From positions 10,477,501 to 10,541,500 of the forward strand of contig NC_071347.1 in NCBI RefSeq assembly GCF_027744825.2: DNA of 64,000 nt, written 5' to 3'. Below the pieces are notes generated by a model. It did not search any database. It saw only the letters and a list, made by a program, of their open reading frames with translations, and had not been told where the DNA came from. Both the position numbers and the translations under genes were made by a program. Positions 39,101-48,741 of the stretch are shown here, piece after piece. The DNA comes from Synchiropus splendidus (Eukaryota > Chordata > Actinopteri > Syngnathiformes > Callionymidae). Numbering within the stretch: position 1 is the stretch's first letter; each line of letters opens with the position of its first letter.

Positions 39101-40819
39101 TGTCGTCGGGTTTAGGTTTTCAAGGTTTTTGTGTACAGGGTGATTGGCTATGACATAAGCCGTCCCTAGTTCCGAGTACACTACCTCCCTCTGCCCCTCT
39201 GGCAAAGGGCCCCTCGGGTGGTCAACTCAGTCAGCCTATTGTTGCGGACACGGTTCTAAGACTATAATAAGTGAGTCATGATCGGATCCTCAATCCATTC
39301 CTTTTAAATAACATATTTCCCTGTAACTGTCGAAAACTACCACCTTATCATTGACTAAAGGGAAATAACTAATTAAGCTAAAGCTCCAAAGTGATATCGC
39401 TGTGCTTTGAAAGTTGAATAAATTGCTTGGGGAATGCGTGGGTGGATTGGGTAACTTGCTTTGGGGAGGTGTTGTTTATCTCCAGGGGACCGGACGGGGC
39501 AAAGTGACCGCGCCACACAAGACAGATGAAAACCGTTATGCGTCAACACCCAGGGAGGAAACAAGATGGCTGAGGAGGAGAGCCGCGCTTAATACGAGTA
39601 TCACAGACTGACTGTTGATGTGGGAAAATACCAGAGGAAGCTGCCCAGAAGAGACACCGCCTCAACAAGAAGTATAAAGAAGAATTGTAGTCATCTCGAT
39701 GTGTGCTTCTACCAGTGTCTGATCTGTAAGTCACGACTCCCGTTGTGCTGGCAGACTCTACCTGGAGAAGAGCCCGGATCGATCTGTATAGGCCTGGAGA
39801 GATTGTATTAGGTCCTGGCGAGGACGCTTGGTGATTGTGAATAAACGCAGCTTGGAAAAGAACGGAATCCTGATCATTTATAACTACCTGGAACAACGAA
39901 CACGATTGGTAGGAAAGCTAATATCGGGTGATATTGTGTTTGGCCGGAGGTTGAGGATATTTTCCTACAGACACAATAATTCAGGATGGAATAATGCTAC
40001 CATTTGAGACATTCACTACATGTGCAACAGGAGGAAATCAAACAGTAACTCACCTATAACCCAGTTGATGGTAGTATAGGAGCCAGTTGATTGTTTAGTA
40101 GTCAGGGATCAACGCCGTTGTGCCTTTTCAGTACTTAATTCGTACTCAATTTTATTTTGTTTTTGTTTCAAAAAGTATTTCTCCAAAAAAAAATTGACAA
40201 AAGGATAATAAAAACAATAAAATCAATAAAGAATAATAAACTCCATAAACTCAAGGGTATTGCCAGACGCTGATACCCAACAGTATCAAAAGTACCGCCA
40301 GACGCTGGTACTAATACATATACTTCAAAAATCATATAATCAAAATACATGCAATAAAAAGAATTAAATAAAAAAATAATAAGAAAACAATAAAAACGGA
40401 TACGCAAACGGATGAAGCCAAAAAGCGTACAGGAACCACAGTGTCAGATTTCCGAGAGTTTTTACAGCAACACAGCTGGTTTTGATAACGTGCCCATAAA
40501 TGGATCGCGTGTTCCGGCGGTTAACCACAGCCATAAATGGATCGTGTGTTCCGGCGGTTAACCACATCCAGTTTCATTTGCGTCAGAAGCGCCTAGCGGT
40601 TTACCACATCCGGTTTCATTTGCGTCAGCACATCCTGTTTACAAGTTCAATCTAAGTTCAAAGCACACACTTGTTCATGAGTTCAAAAGTTCACGTTCAA
40701 AAGCATATAAGTTCACTAAAGTTCAAACATCAAAATCAATGATAAAAATCAGAAATAATATCAAATATCACTTAGCAGGTTTTGATTATAATATTTTCGA
40801 TTTTCCAGTATATACAACA
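39101..40819 (+). mobile_element. LTR family A, copy 3, deleted and with nested insertion
   Basis: Starts TGTCGTCGGG at 39101 and ends TATACAACA at 40819. About 150 bp are missing near 39275, and a foreign 617-bp block is inserted at 39356-39972. The flanks do not form a target duplication, so one side has been rearranged. Confidence 0.85.
39356..39972 (+). mobile_element. LTR-like insertion nested in LTR copy 3
   Basis: A block absent from the other LTR copies, with a TATA box (39673-39678) and an AATAAA signal (39840-39845) in LTR-like order. The junctions share only the trinucleotide GAC. No other copy is seen in the window. Confidence 0.45.
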
Positions 40820-40829
40820 CACGGTTCTA

Positions 40830-41440
40830 AGTGTGGGACTCACAAGTTTAGGCACCCCTCAATTATTATTTATTTGTATAATGTTTTGTATTATTTTTGT
40901 TAAATGAAAGTGCTTTTTTGGATGCATACACAAATTCGCGAATAGGGCAGATATTTAGTCAGGCATGTCAGGGACGGCCCAAGGCTGCTCGGGTGGACTC
41001 TTGAGGTCCATCTCACTCAGTTGCGAGAATGAACCTGTAGACAAGTGACGCGTGACTATGTTGCAGGTGAGTGTGGGAGCGAACTATATGAAAGCGGACG
41101 TAAGTGTTGTTGGTGTACATGGGACGGTGTATGTGAGGCTGTGTACAAGTGGTGTGCATCCAAGTCGTGTGGTTTATCCTTATGGTGACGTGTGCAGTGT
41201 GCGTTTGACGGGAGTATGTGTAAATGTGTCCGAAGATTGCAACTGTTTTGTATTTGCTGTGGAAGAAAGTGGAAACATGTTAACAAAAACAAGTTGCGAG
41301 AATGAACCTGCAGACAAGTGACGCGTGACAATGTTGCAGGAACGTCAATAAAAGAAAACGCTACACATGTTTGGACATTGAGTCGTTTGTCCTGAAGAAC
41401 TGTGTAACATAAGACTGTCATTAGATGTATCAAATTCATC
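40830..41440 (+). mobile_element. Unclassified insertion with 46-bp direct repeats
   Basis: This block separates two pieces of LTR family A (ACACGGTTCTAAG ending at 40829, and the fragment from about 41443). It contains two near-identical 46-bp direct repeats (41022-41067 and 41295-41340, both with GACAAGTGACGCGTGAC) and an AATAAA signal near 41348. Possibly another LTR; family unknown. Confidence 0.4.
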
Positions 41441-41442
41441 TA

Positions 41443-41660
41443 ATGTAGTAGTGAGTAGTGTCGGCGCTTCACTGAGCGGGTTATTCAATTAGACCGACCT
41501 GTTAAGAAACAGGTTCTTGACCATACAATGCTACACCTTCTACCGTAGTCTCTTTACTTAACTTCGTTTAGGGACTCATGATTGGACCCTCAATCCATTC
41601 CTTTAAATGACACATTCCCTCAGCTTTCTAATCTACTACCTTATCATAGTTTGTATTATC
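41443..41660 (+). mobile_element. Family A LTR fragment (copy 4)
   Basis: Matches the internal part of the LTR from GAGTAGTGTCGGCGCTTCAC through the CACCTTCTACCGTAGTCTC region to the ACTACCTTATCAT stretch, then stops where Polinton-type sequence begins. Confidence 0.8.
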
Positions 41661-41710
41661 AGGATGAATCAACCAATTATGCATGCATTACGCAATTACC
41701 TTCACCTTCA

Positions 41711-41890
41711 CCTTCTTCTACCGCTTATCGGGGTCGGGTCGCGGAGGCAGCATTCGGAGCCGGGAAGCCCAAACTTCCCGGTCCGCACAAACCTCCTCCA
41801 GCTCCTCCCGGGGGATCCCGAGGACCCACCCCACTCCCCTCCCCCACCCCCTCCCCCCGTTGTCATGGGTCAAATTCCAGATCTTGTGCC
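41711..41890 (+). repeat. GC-rich dispersed teleost repeat
   Basis: The stretch with CCGCTTATCGGGGTCGGGTC, followed by GGAAGCCCAAACTTCCCGG and CTCCTCCCGGGGGATCCCGAG, is a repeat seen widely in fish genomes. It has replaced or split the 5' end of the Polinton gene that follows. Confidence 0.6.
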
Positions 41891-41929
41891 GTCTCCACCA
41901 CATCTGGAAACCCCTTTAGAATATTTATA

Positions 41930-42625
41930 CATCTGTCTTTTATTGGCGACAATGGCAGAGCGGCTGACCCAATCCATCCTTTTTCTGACATCCGTGAAAC
42001 TGCCGAAGATGAATTGATTGAGAAGATGAGGACCATTCTAAATGATTCTCAGTTAAACTCGTATGAGAAGATTAAAAAGTACGATGCTCTATTGCAGAGA
42101 TATTTAACCTTTACTAAACAGGATCAGAGAGACCAAAGGAGAGTAACTCTGACTTTACAACGAGACGGAGTCAGCGATCATCCCCTCGACTCTGACAGAC
42201 GTGTCGAAAGCGTTCTGAAAACACCCTCTGTAACAGATGACCTGGGTAAGGATATTCTAAATAGCCTTCCGTCAAAAGCTCGAAGAAATGCTGAATACAT
42301 TATCCGGAGGATATCCAAAAACGGCGACGGTTGGAATACGAACGGTGAATTTATGTATGAAGGAAATGCTGTAAAAGGCTCTCATGTGATTGATATATTC
42401 AAGTACCTTTCCCTACCGTATAAGAAAACAAGTTCTTCATTACCTGAGGGATGGTCCGAGTTTCTCGTCACATTATTAAAGCTAAACATCCCTCTCACCC
42501 TGCTGTCCAATCCTGAAGCGAGGGCTCAATATCAGAGACTTAAATCGAATTCTATCTCGCGAAAGAAAAGTATAGCTGAGAGCTGGTCTCCCGACCCAAA
42601 GGACCCTAAAGTGACGCCTCGATGA
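41930..42625 (+). pseudogene. Conserved Polinton protein, N-terminus lost
   Basis: The frame ending at 42625 encodes about 230 residues resembling a protein kept in many metazoan Polintons. The marks are a YEKIKKYDALLQRYL helix, a central SLPSKARRNAEYIIRRI segment, and a C-terminal block with GEFMYEGNAVKGSHVIDIFKY followed by LPEGWSEFL. Its function is not established. Upstream in the same frame lie a dispersed repeat and LTR sequence, so the original start is lost. An in-frame ATG is missing at the expected place; one ATG (about 41952) lies in another frame. The gene is convergent with the protease. Confidence 0.7.
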
Positions 42626-42813
42626 CGCTTGACGCGTGTAGTGACCAAAGGGAAGAAATTGTCTCTAACGCCTCGATGGGTTTCCTGAATAATTGTCTTG
42701 TACACAGTTATTGTCTTTTCTTCAATAAAATGTTTATTGATATACTATGAGATTACAGATTTTTTTTTAAACACACGCACAAACAAAATAAGATTAGTCA
42801 CACGTTACAATAG

Positions 42814-43299
42814 TCAGTGTGCACATCTTTTTAGACATTGTTGATGTCCTTTCACAAAGTTGTATACCATGAGGTCGTTTTTTAAGGTATCGTCACTGTA
42901 TAGACTAAATACTTCTTCCATAGACAGCCCTCTAGCACGATGACAGAGGTAGAAGACGCAATGATGACCGCATACAAACGATAGAGGGTTCTGTAGTTGA
43001 CCATTGTTGTACTCGATGTTGCCTGAATGTTTCTTGAGAAACTTTATAATATTTTCAGGGTAATGTGCAAAGTAGGGCCCCATTCCGAATGAGTCAAAGA
43101 AAGTTGTTCTACCGTCTTCTTCGAGAGTTAAAGCCAACCAGTGCTCTCCTGGTTTATGTGCCGGATGTGTGTTGACGATGAAATATGCAGGCGGTCTGAG
43201 GGGTTGTGTCAATTGAGGCAACCTGTCCGACGGCCATACACCGTAAAATGTGTCGACCAAGAGACCTCTCAGCAGCCTCTGTAACTGGAGACTATCCAT
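42814..43299 (-). CDS. Polinton adenain-like cysteine protease
   Basis: A 161-codon uninterrupted ORF. Family features read from the N-terminus: GEHWLAL with the catalytic-type His near residue 53, FFDSFG with the acidic residue near 70, and CGHHCVFYL with the nucleophile-type Cys near 114. This order (His, Asp, Cys) is that of adenovirus protease and the Polinton PRO protein, which matures capsid proteins. The start at 43299 follows the end of the capsid fragment by about 20 bp. At 161 residues it is slightly shorter than usual. It is the best-preserved Polinton gene here, although the element as a whole is defective. Confidence 0.85.
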   Translation of the reverse strand: MDSLQLQRLLRGLLVDTFYGVWPSDRLPQLTQPLRPPAYFIVNTHPAHKPGEHWLALTLEEDGRTTFFDSFGMGPYFAHYPENIIKFLKKHSGNIEYNNGQLQNPLSFVCGHHCVFYLCHRARGLSMEEVFSLYSDDTLKNDLMVYNFVKGHQQCLKRCAH

Positions 43300-45237
43300 A
43301 ACTTTTTAACAATAGTCCACCAGCACTTCTCTTTTCGCATCAATCTCCAGAATGGAATCATAACAAGCGTACACAATCAGTGTTACGGTGTGTCGTCGGG
43401 TTTAGGTTTTCAAGGTCTTGTGTACAAGGCGATTGGCTATAACATAAGCCGTCCCTAGTTCCGAGCACACTACCTCCCTTTGCCTCTCTGGTAAAGGGCC
43501 CCTCGGGTGGTCAACTCAGTCAGCCTCTTGTTGCGGACACGGTTCTAAGACTATAATAAGTGTATCAACTGTACCTTATTATATTAGTGAGTAGTGTTGG
43601 CGCTTCACTGAGCGGGTTATTTAATTAGCCCGATCTGTTAAGAAACAGGTTCTTGACCTTACAATGCTACACCTCTTACCGTAGTCTCTTTACTTAACTT
43701 CGTTTAGGGACTCATGATCGGATCCTCAATCCATTCCTTCTAAATAACATATTTCCCCATAACTGCCTAAAACTACCACCTTATCATTGACACAATAATT
43801 CAGGATGGAATAATGCTACCATGTGAGACATTCACTACATGTGCAACAGGAGGAAATCAAACAATAACTCACCTATAACCCAGTTGATGGTAGTATAGGA
43901 GCCAGTTGATTCTTTAGTAGTCAGGGATCAACGCCGTTGTGCCTTTTCAGTACTTTACTATTTACTATTTTATTATGTTTTTGTTACAAAAGTATTTCTT
44001 CAAAAAATTAATAAAAGGATAATAAAAACAATAAAATCAATCAAGAATAATAAAATCCATAAACTCAAGGGTATCACCAGACGCTGATACCCAACAGTAT
44101 CAAAAGTACCGCCAGACGCTGGTACTAATACATATACTTCAAAAATCATATAATCAAAATACATGCAATAAAAAGAATTAAATCAAAAAATCATAAGAGA
44201 ACAATAAAAATGAGTTAAATCAAATAGTCTGAGAGCAAATAGCAAGAGCACCGTCCTAAGTTAAGATACAAGACCTTACTGCAGACAGATGAAGCCGAAA
44301 AGCCAAAAGAGCAGGACCCAGTGTCACATCTCCGAGCGTTTATATAGCAACACATATGGTTTTGATGACATACCCATGTACGTATCCCGTGCCCAGGTGA
44401 TAAATCATATCTAGTTTTAACACAGCTGGCTTTGATGACATGCCCTTAAAAGGATCGCGTGTTTCGGTGATTGATCACATTCTAGTTTCATTTACATCAG
44501 CACTTGCGTCAGCACTCAATCTAAGTTAAAGACACACACCTGTTCGTGAGTTCAAACGTTCACGGTCAAAAGCATATAGGTTCACTAAAGTTCAAACATC
44601 AAAATCAATGATAAAAATCAGAAATAATATCAAATATCACTTAGCAGGTTTTGATTATAATATTTTCGATTTTCCAGTATATACAACACGGTGTTTGGTA
44701 AGGGTACTCTGAATCTCATCTCCACTCTTAAATTCCCATTTGAGACAGGGGAGAGAGCGTCGTTGTCGTCGGCTGGATTGAGATTAAATGCAAACAACGA
44801 ATAACCGCTGTTAAAAGCTTCGCGGTCAATGCTTAAAGGTAGGTCTTTCAAATGTCTTCCTGTAGCTAGAATCATGTTATAAAACTCTCTGACCGCCATA
44901 CCGTTATTAAACTGAGGTTGAAAAGCTTTAGCGGGGATCTGTCGACCGTCCTGACAGAGGGCTAGATATTCAGTGTTGTAATGATGAAAATTGAACTGGG
45001 AGAGATCTCTCCTACCGGTAAATGCCTCATGATGTACCAACCCTAAAACCACGTATTTAGGTATTGAACCCAGAAATAAATTCTCCTGGGTACATATTCT
45101 TGAGTTTTCTGGAATGGAGTATGTTTTTACATTGACTCGTGAGAGTGGGTAGAGAGCATTTCCTTTTAACAAACCCGCTGCATGACCTATTCTCACAGCT
45201 GGCGAAACAGTGACTTTCTTCACAAACAGACACATCA
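43300..45237 (-). pseudogene. Polinton capsid gene (F54H12.2-like), 3' part, split by LTR
   Basis: The ORF below 45238 resembles the C-terminal half of the F54H12.2-like structural proteins of Polintons, probably a jelly-roll capsid protein. Key stretches are SPAVRIGHA, QENLFLGSIPK, FNFHHYNTEYLALCQDG and the GNLR segment near the LTR. At 44688/44689 the frame runs into a solo LTR (43391-44688). On the far side (about 43312-43390) a short in-frame tail and stop codon remain, with the duplicated CGGTG at the junction. The N-terminal half of the family is missing, replaced by a different capsid-type gene upstream. Confidence 0.75.
43391..44688 (+). mobile_element. Solo LTR, family A, copy 5, inside the Polinton
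   Basis: A 1,298-bp LTR with TGTCGTCGGG and TATACAACA ends and a perfect 5-bp duplication CGGTG (43386-43390 and 44689-44693). It interrupts a Polinton capsid gene near its 3' end. It has both paired hairpins (about 44068-44120). Confidence 0.95.
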
Positions 45238-45961
45238 CCTACAAGCTGCGGTCTTACAACGTCACTGTAACAGTAGAGATGGTAAAACCCCGCTTTTAAA
45301 TCAACTGGATGGGGCGCTCTGAACTCGCAAAAATTGATCCAATTACCAGGCTCTACACCTAACATGTAAGCCAAAGGCGAGTTAAAAAGCACTAGGTTCT
45401 GTCCGTCTCCTTGAAGATCAATTTTTTGCCGTGCACTGTCAAACAGGAAGCGTATATCATTATTGTTTTTTTTTAAAGGTTTGCACCAACTCGGTGGTAA
45501 TCTGATTAATAGAGCTGTAATATCCACCCTTGAACTTCAGTTTGGAAATATCTGTCCCCGCAGTTTTGAAATGTCGATCAACCCCTCGCGATTCGTCTTT
45601 TTTCCTCTGAGCTGAGGCGCCGGCGTCAGGATCCGGAGCCCTAAGTCTCGCCATGGCTCTATGAAATTCATCTTTATGCCGCCGCGGCATCTGTATCTGA
45701 TCCCCTCGGGGGAGCCGTGTTTGTGTTGGAATCAGGTCCTCTAGGGTTCGGTTTCCAGTAAAATGACGCCGCATCCTCCGGAATATTATGCCACGTGTGA
45801 GGGTATGTAATCTCCGTCAAAACAACCTCCCATTTTCCGTTTAAATCGATATGTTGTGCTAAATCAACGCGGAAAGTACCAATCGAATTGTCTTTAAAAA
45901 CTTTTGCACTGGCGTTTGATGGTAAAGTCACATAGAAGCCTGCGTTCTTTGAGCTGTACAT
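45237..45961 (-). pseudogene. Polinton minor-capsid/penton-like gene, 5' part, frameshifted
   Basis: The start at 45961 leads into GFYVTLPSNASAKVF and WEVVLTEITYPHTWHN, the hallmark N-terminus of a conserved Polinton virion protein, thought to be the minor capsid (penton) protein. The frame breaks twice: near 45700, in a Pro/Arg-rich stretch, and near 45465, in a run of A on the minus strand. Similarity continues in other frames to about 45237 (DVVRPQLVGDV), where it stops abruptly and the second capsid gene begins. It is a pseudogene truncated by deletion. Confidence 0.7.
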
Positions 45962-45995
45962 GATGATATGATTCCCGGTGTAAAGGAGGATCGTC

Positions 45996-47074
45996 TTATA
46001 TATTTTTTATATCTGAAGCTTTTACCCAGCTGTTGAATTTTTCAGGCCAGTTTTTCCACTGGACAAAGACTTGTCTCTCTCCTTTAACGACTCGTTCCTT
46101 GAGAATCTTTTCCACGTGAAATGCTTTATCCTTTACGAGTTGTACTTTTTGTAATTCTTGATCATAAAATAACCCCTGGATGGGCTCGCTGTCGAAATCC
46201 TTCAATTTATACACAGGCGGGTTGCGGTGAATACATTCAGTTATCGTAAATATCTCGTCTGTAAAACTCTGCTCATACTTTTTGTCAAATACACCTCGCA
46301 GTTTTGATATCCTAACATGATCGCCCTCCTTAAATTTCGGCTGCTGGAGACCTTTCGACGGTCTAATGTAAAGATTGTCAAACACTTGCAGAGTATTTTC
46401 TTTAGTTACTTCCATCGGTGTCATTTTTATACTACTGTGATAGCTGTGGTTATAACTCTACTAGATCCTGTAAAACCTCGATGTAACGCAGAGTGTTTTT
46501 AGCTGTAAAATATCTCCACATCCGATTTTTAAGAGTGCGGTTAAATCTCTCAACCACAGAGGCCTTAACGTCACTCGCTGTTGAAAAATGATTAATACCC
46601 TTCCTTTCCATCAAAGCCTGGAAACTCTTGTTAAAAAATTCTTTCCCGTCATCCGTCTGTAGCTTTGCAGGCGTCCCGCTCTCCTCCAGCACTGATTCAA
46701 ATGCCTTCATTGTCTCAATCGCAGTCTTTCTTTTTAAAACGCGTACATAGGCCTTCTTTGAAAATACATCTATAACGGTCAACAAGTAATTTTGATCATC
46801 GTTATATCTAGCCAATGCCTGCATGTCGCATAGGTCGGCCTGGAATTGTTGAAGAGGCCTGTGAACAAATACTCTGTTTCTCGGAAAGTTTACTCTGGCT
46901 GGTTTATGCAGGGTGTAAGCATCCTGTTTTGATAAAAAAATCTTCAATAGATTTAGAACTGACTGGTTTTCCAGTCTCAACCTGCACCCCACGACGAAGG
47001 CGATCCACACCTCCATAGCTCCCGGGGTGAAGAGGATTGTAATAAACTCTTTTAATGATGTGTTTCACCGACAT
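45996..47074 (-). pseudogene. Polinton integrase with chromodomain, two frameshifts
   Basis: An rve-superfamily (DDE) integrase. The start at 47072-47074 leads into YYNPLHPGSYGGVDRLRR, a typical Polinton integrase N-terminus. The frame shifts near 46935 at a T/A run and again near 46455. The central ORF (46450-46980) holds the catalytic Asp in QADLCD, the second Asp in TDDGKEF and the Glu in SVVERFNRTLK. The last ORF (45996-46424) ends in a chromodomain-like segment (HVEKILKERVV...QVFVQWKNWP). Such integrases insert the linear element into chromosomes. It is non-functional as read. Confidence 0.9.
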
Positions 47075-47204
47075 GCTAAACGAGAAATGAATGAGCTGAG
47101 ATCAGAATATGCTTCTTAATGTTTTTTTATTAAACAGGTTAGTCAGGATTCGAGCGTAATGTTATACAAAGAGAGTAAAAGAGTAAAGAAAAAAAAGTAA
47201 ATCA

Positions 47205-47858
47205 TCATTCATTCAGGGTCAAGTAGTGTTGTACAGCAGGCAGAAAGTTCTTGTTACAGAATCTCTTCATCAACGGGTGGAAGTTAAGGCTGTAGAAATC
47301 ATCCTCCATCTCTTCAAGACAGCTGTGTTGTAGTTGGCTGGGATGGTCTACTTGGCAACCGTAGCAGATCTCCCTCCAATACCTGCGCATGGTTTTACCT
47401 AGTAGATGAAATACAACTGTCTTTACAGCTTTCAGGAAGAAACCGCTTATCCATCCATCCGTTTCATCATTAGCTGCTGGTTCTTGGTCTTGAGAAGCTG
47501 AGGATGAAGCAGGCGGATGCACGCAGACAGTTTCGTTCTTGGGGTAGGAGGTTGTTGCTCTCCCGACAGGTTCCTCCTCATCATCCACATCTTCCATTTC
47601 AGTTGCATCAGAGTCATTTGCGTCGTCTTTGAAGGCCAATGAAGGACATTCTCTGTCTGGCGTGTCGTTGTTAGAACCGTCGTACTTATGACCGTCACCC
47701 ACAACGTGTTCTACCACAGGTAGTAGAGGGAGCGACGATGAGTTGTTCATTCCGTACCCGATACCGCCTGTAGCAGCTCCTAGGAAGATAGTGGCAATAC
47801 GTCTGGGAACACCTTCTGACCTCATCGTTGTCTTGGACGTTCTTGTTCCGACGGGCAC
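47205..47858 (-). CDS. Unrecognised Polinton accessory ORF with Cys/His motif
   Basis: A 217-codon open frame upstream of the integrase on the same strand. It begins with a basic segment and a Gly-rich hydrophobic stretch (about residues 20-40, FLGAATGGIGYGM), followed by an acidic, Ser-rich linker (about 55-130) with EDVDDEEE. The C-terminal domain (about 135-217) has CYGCQVDHPSQLQHSC, that is C-x2-C-x3-H-x5-H-x-C, suggestive of metal binding. I believe related proteins occur in other fish Polintons, but I cannot name a function. The intact frame in a decayed element is notable. Confidence 0.6.
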   Translation of the reverse strand: MPVGTRTSKTTMRSEGVPRRIATIFLGAATGGIGYGMNNSSSLPLLPVVEHVVGDGHKYDGSNNDTPDRECPSLAFKDDANDSDATEMEDVDDEEEPVGRATTSYPKNETVCVHPPASSSASQDQEPAANDETDGWISGFFLKAVKTVVFHLLGKTMRRYWREICYGCQVDHPSQLQHSCLEEMEDDFYSLNFHPLMKRFCNKNFLPAVQHYLTLNE

Positions 47859-47935
47859 GTCTGCAGGGTGTTGCTCTGGAAAAAGTCCTCTTTATAGCAG
47901 CCGTCAACAAGTAGGCGGTCCAAAGCGGGGTGGGT

Positions 47936-48628
47936 CTAAAAGGTCAGTGCTTTTTTCAACACAAGGGCATCATCCCATAAGCGGCTATGGTAGAAGAGAC
48001 CGTCGATTTCTGGAGAAATCTCCTGGATTTTCTCACTCCAAGCATCCATCGGTATGGTTAACAGAGTACGAAATACACCGCAATCAGAATTAAAATACTC
48101 CAGGACGAAATCTTCTTCTTCTTCATCCGTGACTCCTGTTGATACTTTATGGATGGCCCTGAAGGACCAACGTCCTGATCCTGACATTTTAGCCAGCCAA
48201 ATAGCCATGAAGGCCGGCTTCCTCTCCATTCGATCAGGTTTGTTGGACACGGCTCCAGCCTTCTGACGTTGTTCTTCTTCTTCAGCCCTGGGAAGATTTT
48301 CCGGCTTCACCTCTCTCAGCACGCCCCAGTCGTTAGACGATAACACAGCCGTTTCCGTACAGGCACTCAAGGTTTTGCCATCCTCCAGCTGGTAAATGCA
48401 CAATTCAGCTGTTTCGTACTTAAACACGTACCCCCATCTTCCACGACGTCCGTAAGGCTCTAGAGACCACTCGTCCTGCAAAGATTCCCCGGGCGGTGCC
48501 TGTGTACGCCGTAGGTACATTACAGATTTACGGGGAGCCCCTGCACCCATCCACGGGTCCTCAATAACAGTCACAGCCGTCTCGCTGATCACCGGTGATC
48601 CGCGCATCGATGTAGGGACAGCCATTGC
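47936..48628 (-). CDS. Unrecognised accessory ORF at the Polinton end
   Basis: An open frame of 262 codons runs up to 48724, but its first part is translated from an (AC)n microsatellite. The likelier start is the ATG at about 48628 (MAVPTSMRG), giving about 230 residues. The protein is soluble-looking, with Trp-rich segments (GRRGRWGYVF, SGRWSFRAI), an acidic loop (TDEEEEDF) and a C-terminal LLTIPMDAW region. No family is recognised. It is on the same strand as, and 78 bp upstream of, the Cys/His ORF, so the pair may be co-expressed. Confidence 0.5.
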   Translation of the reverse strand, partial: AMAVPTSMRGSPVISETAVTVIEDPWMGAGAPRKSVMYLRRTQAPPGESLQDEWSLEPYGRRGRWGYVFKYETAELCIYQLEDGKTLSACTETAVLSSNDWGVLREVKPENLPRAEEEEQRQKAGAVSNKPDRMERKPAFMAIWLAKMSGSGRWSFRAIHKVSTGVTDEEEEDFVLEYFNSDCGVFRTLLTIPMDAWSEKIQEISPEIDGLFYHSRLWDDALVLKKALTF

Positions 48629-48679
48629 CTGTTGGTTGTGCTCGACGGGGCCTTGTTCCTGGCAACAGTCTGAATGGTA

Positions 48680-48680
48680 C

Positions 48681-48723
<43 letters not shown>
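48680..48723. repeat. (AT)n/(AC)n microsatellite
   Basis: An ATATAT run followed by an AC dinucleotide repeat at the right end of the accessory ORF. Confidence 0.95.
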
Positions 48724-48724
<1 letters not shown>

Positions 48725-48741
48725 TTCCTGTTGATATAAAA

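Noticed and set aside
41582..41890. N-terminal part of a 347-codon plus-strand frame
   Set aside because: It is translated from an LTR fragment and a dispersed GC-rich repeat; only the part from about 41930 resembles a Polinton protein.
48630..48724. Poly-Cys/Val N-terminus of the accessory ORF
   Set aside because: Translated from an (AC)n microsatellite; the ATG at about 48628 is the likelier start.
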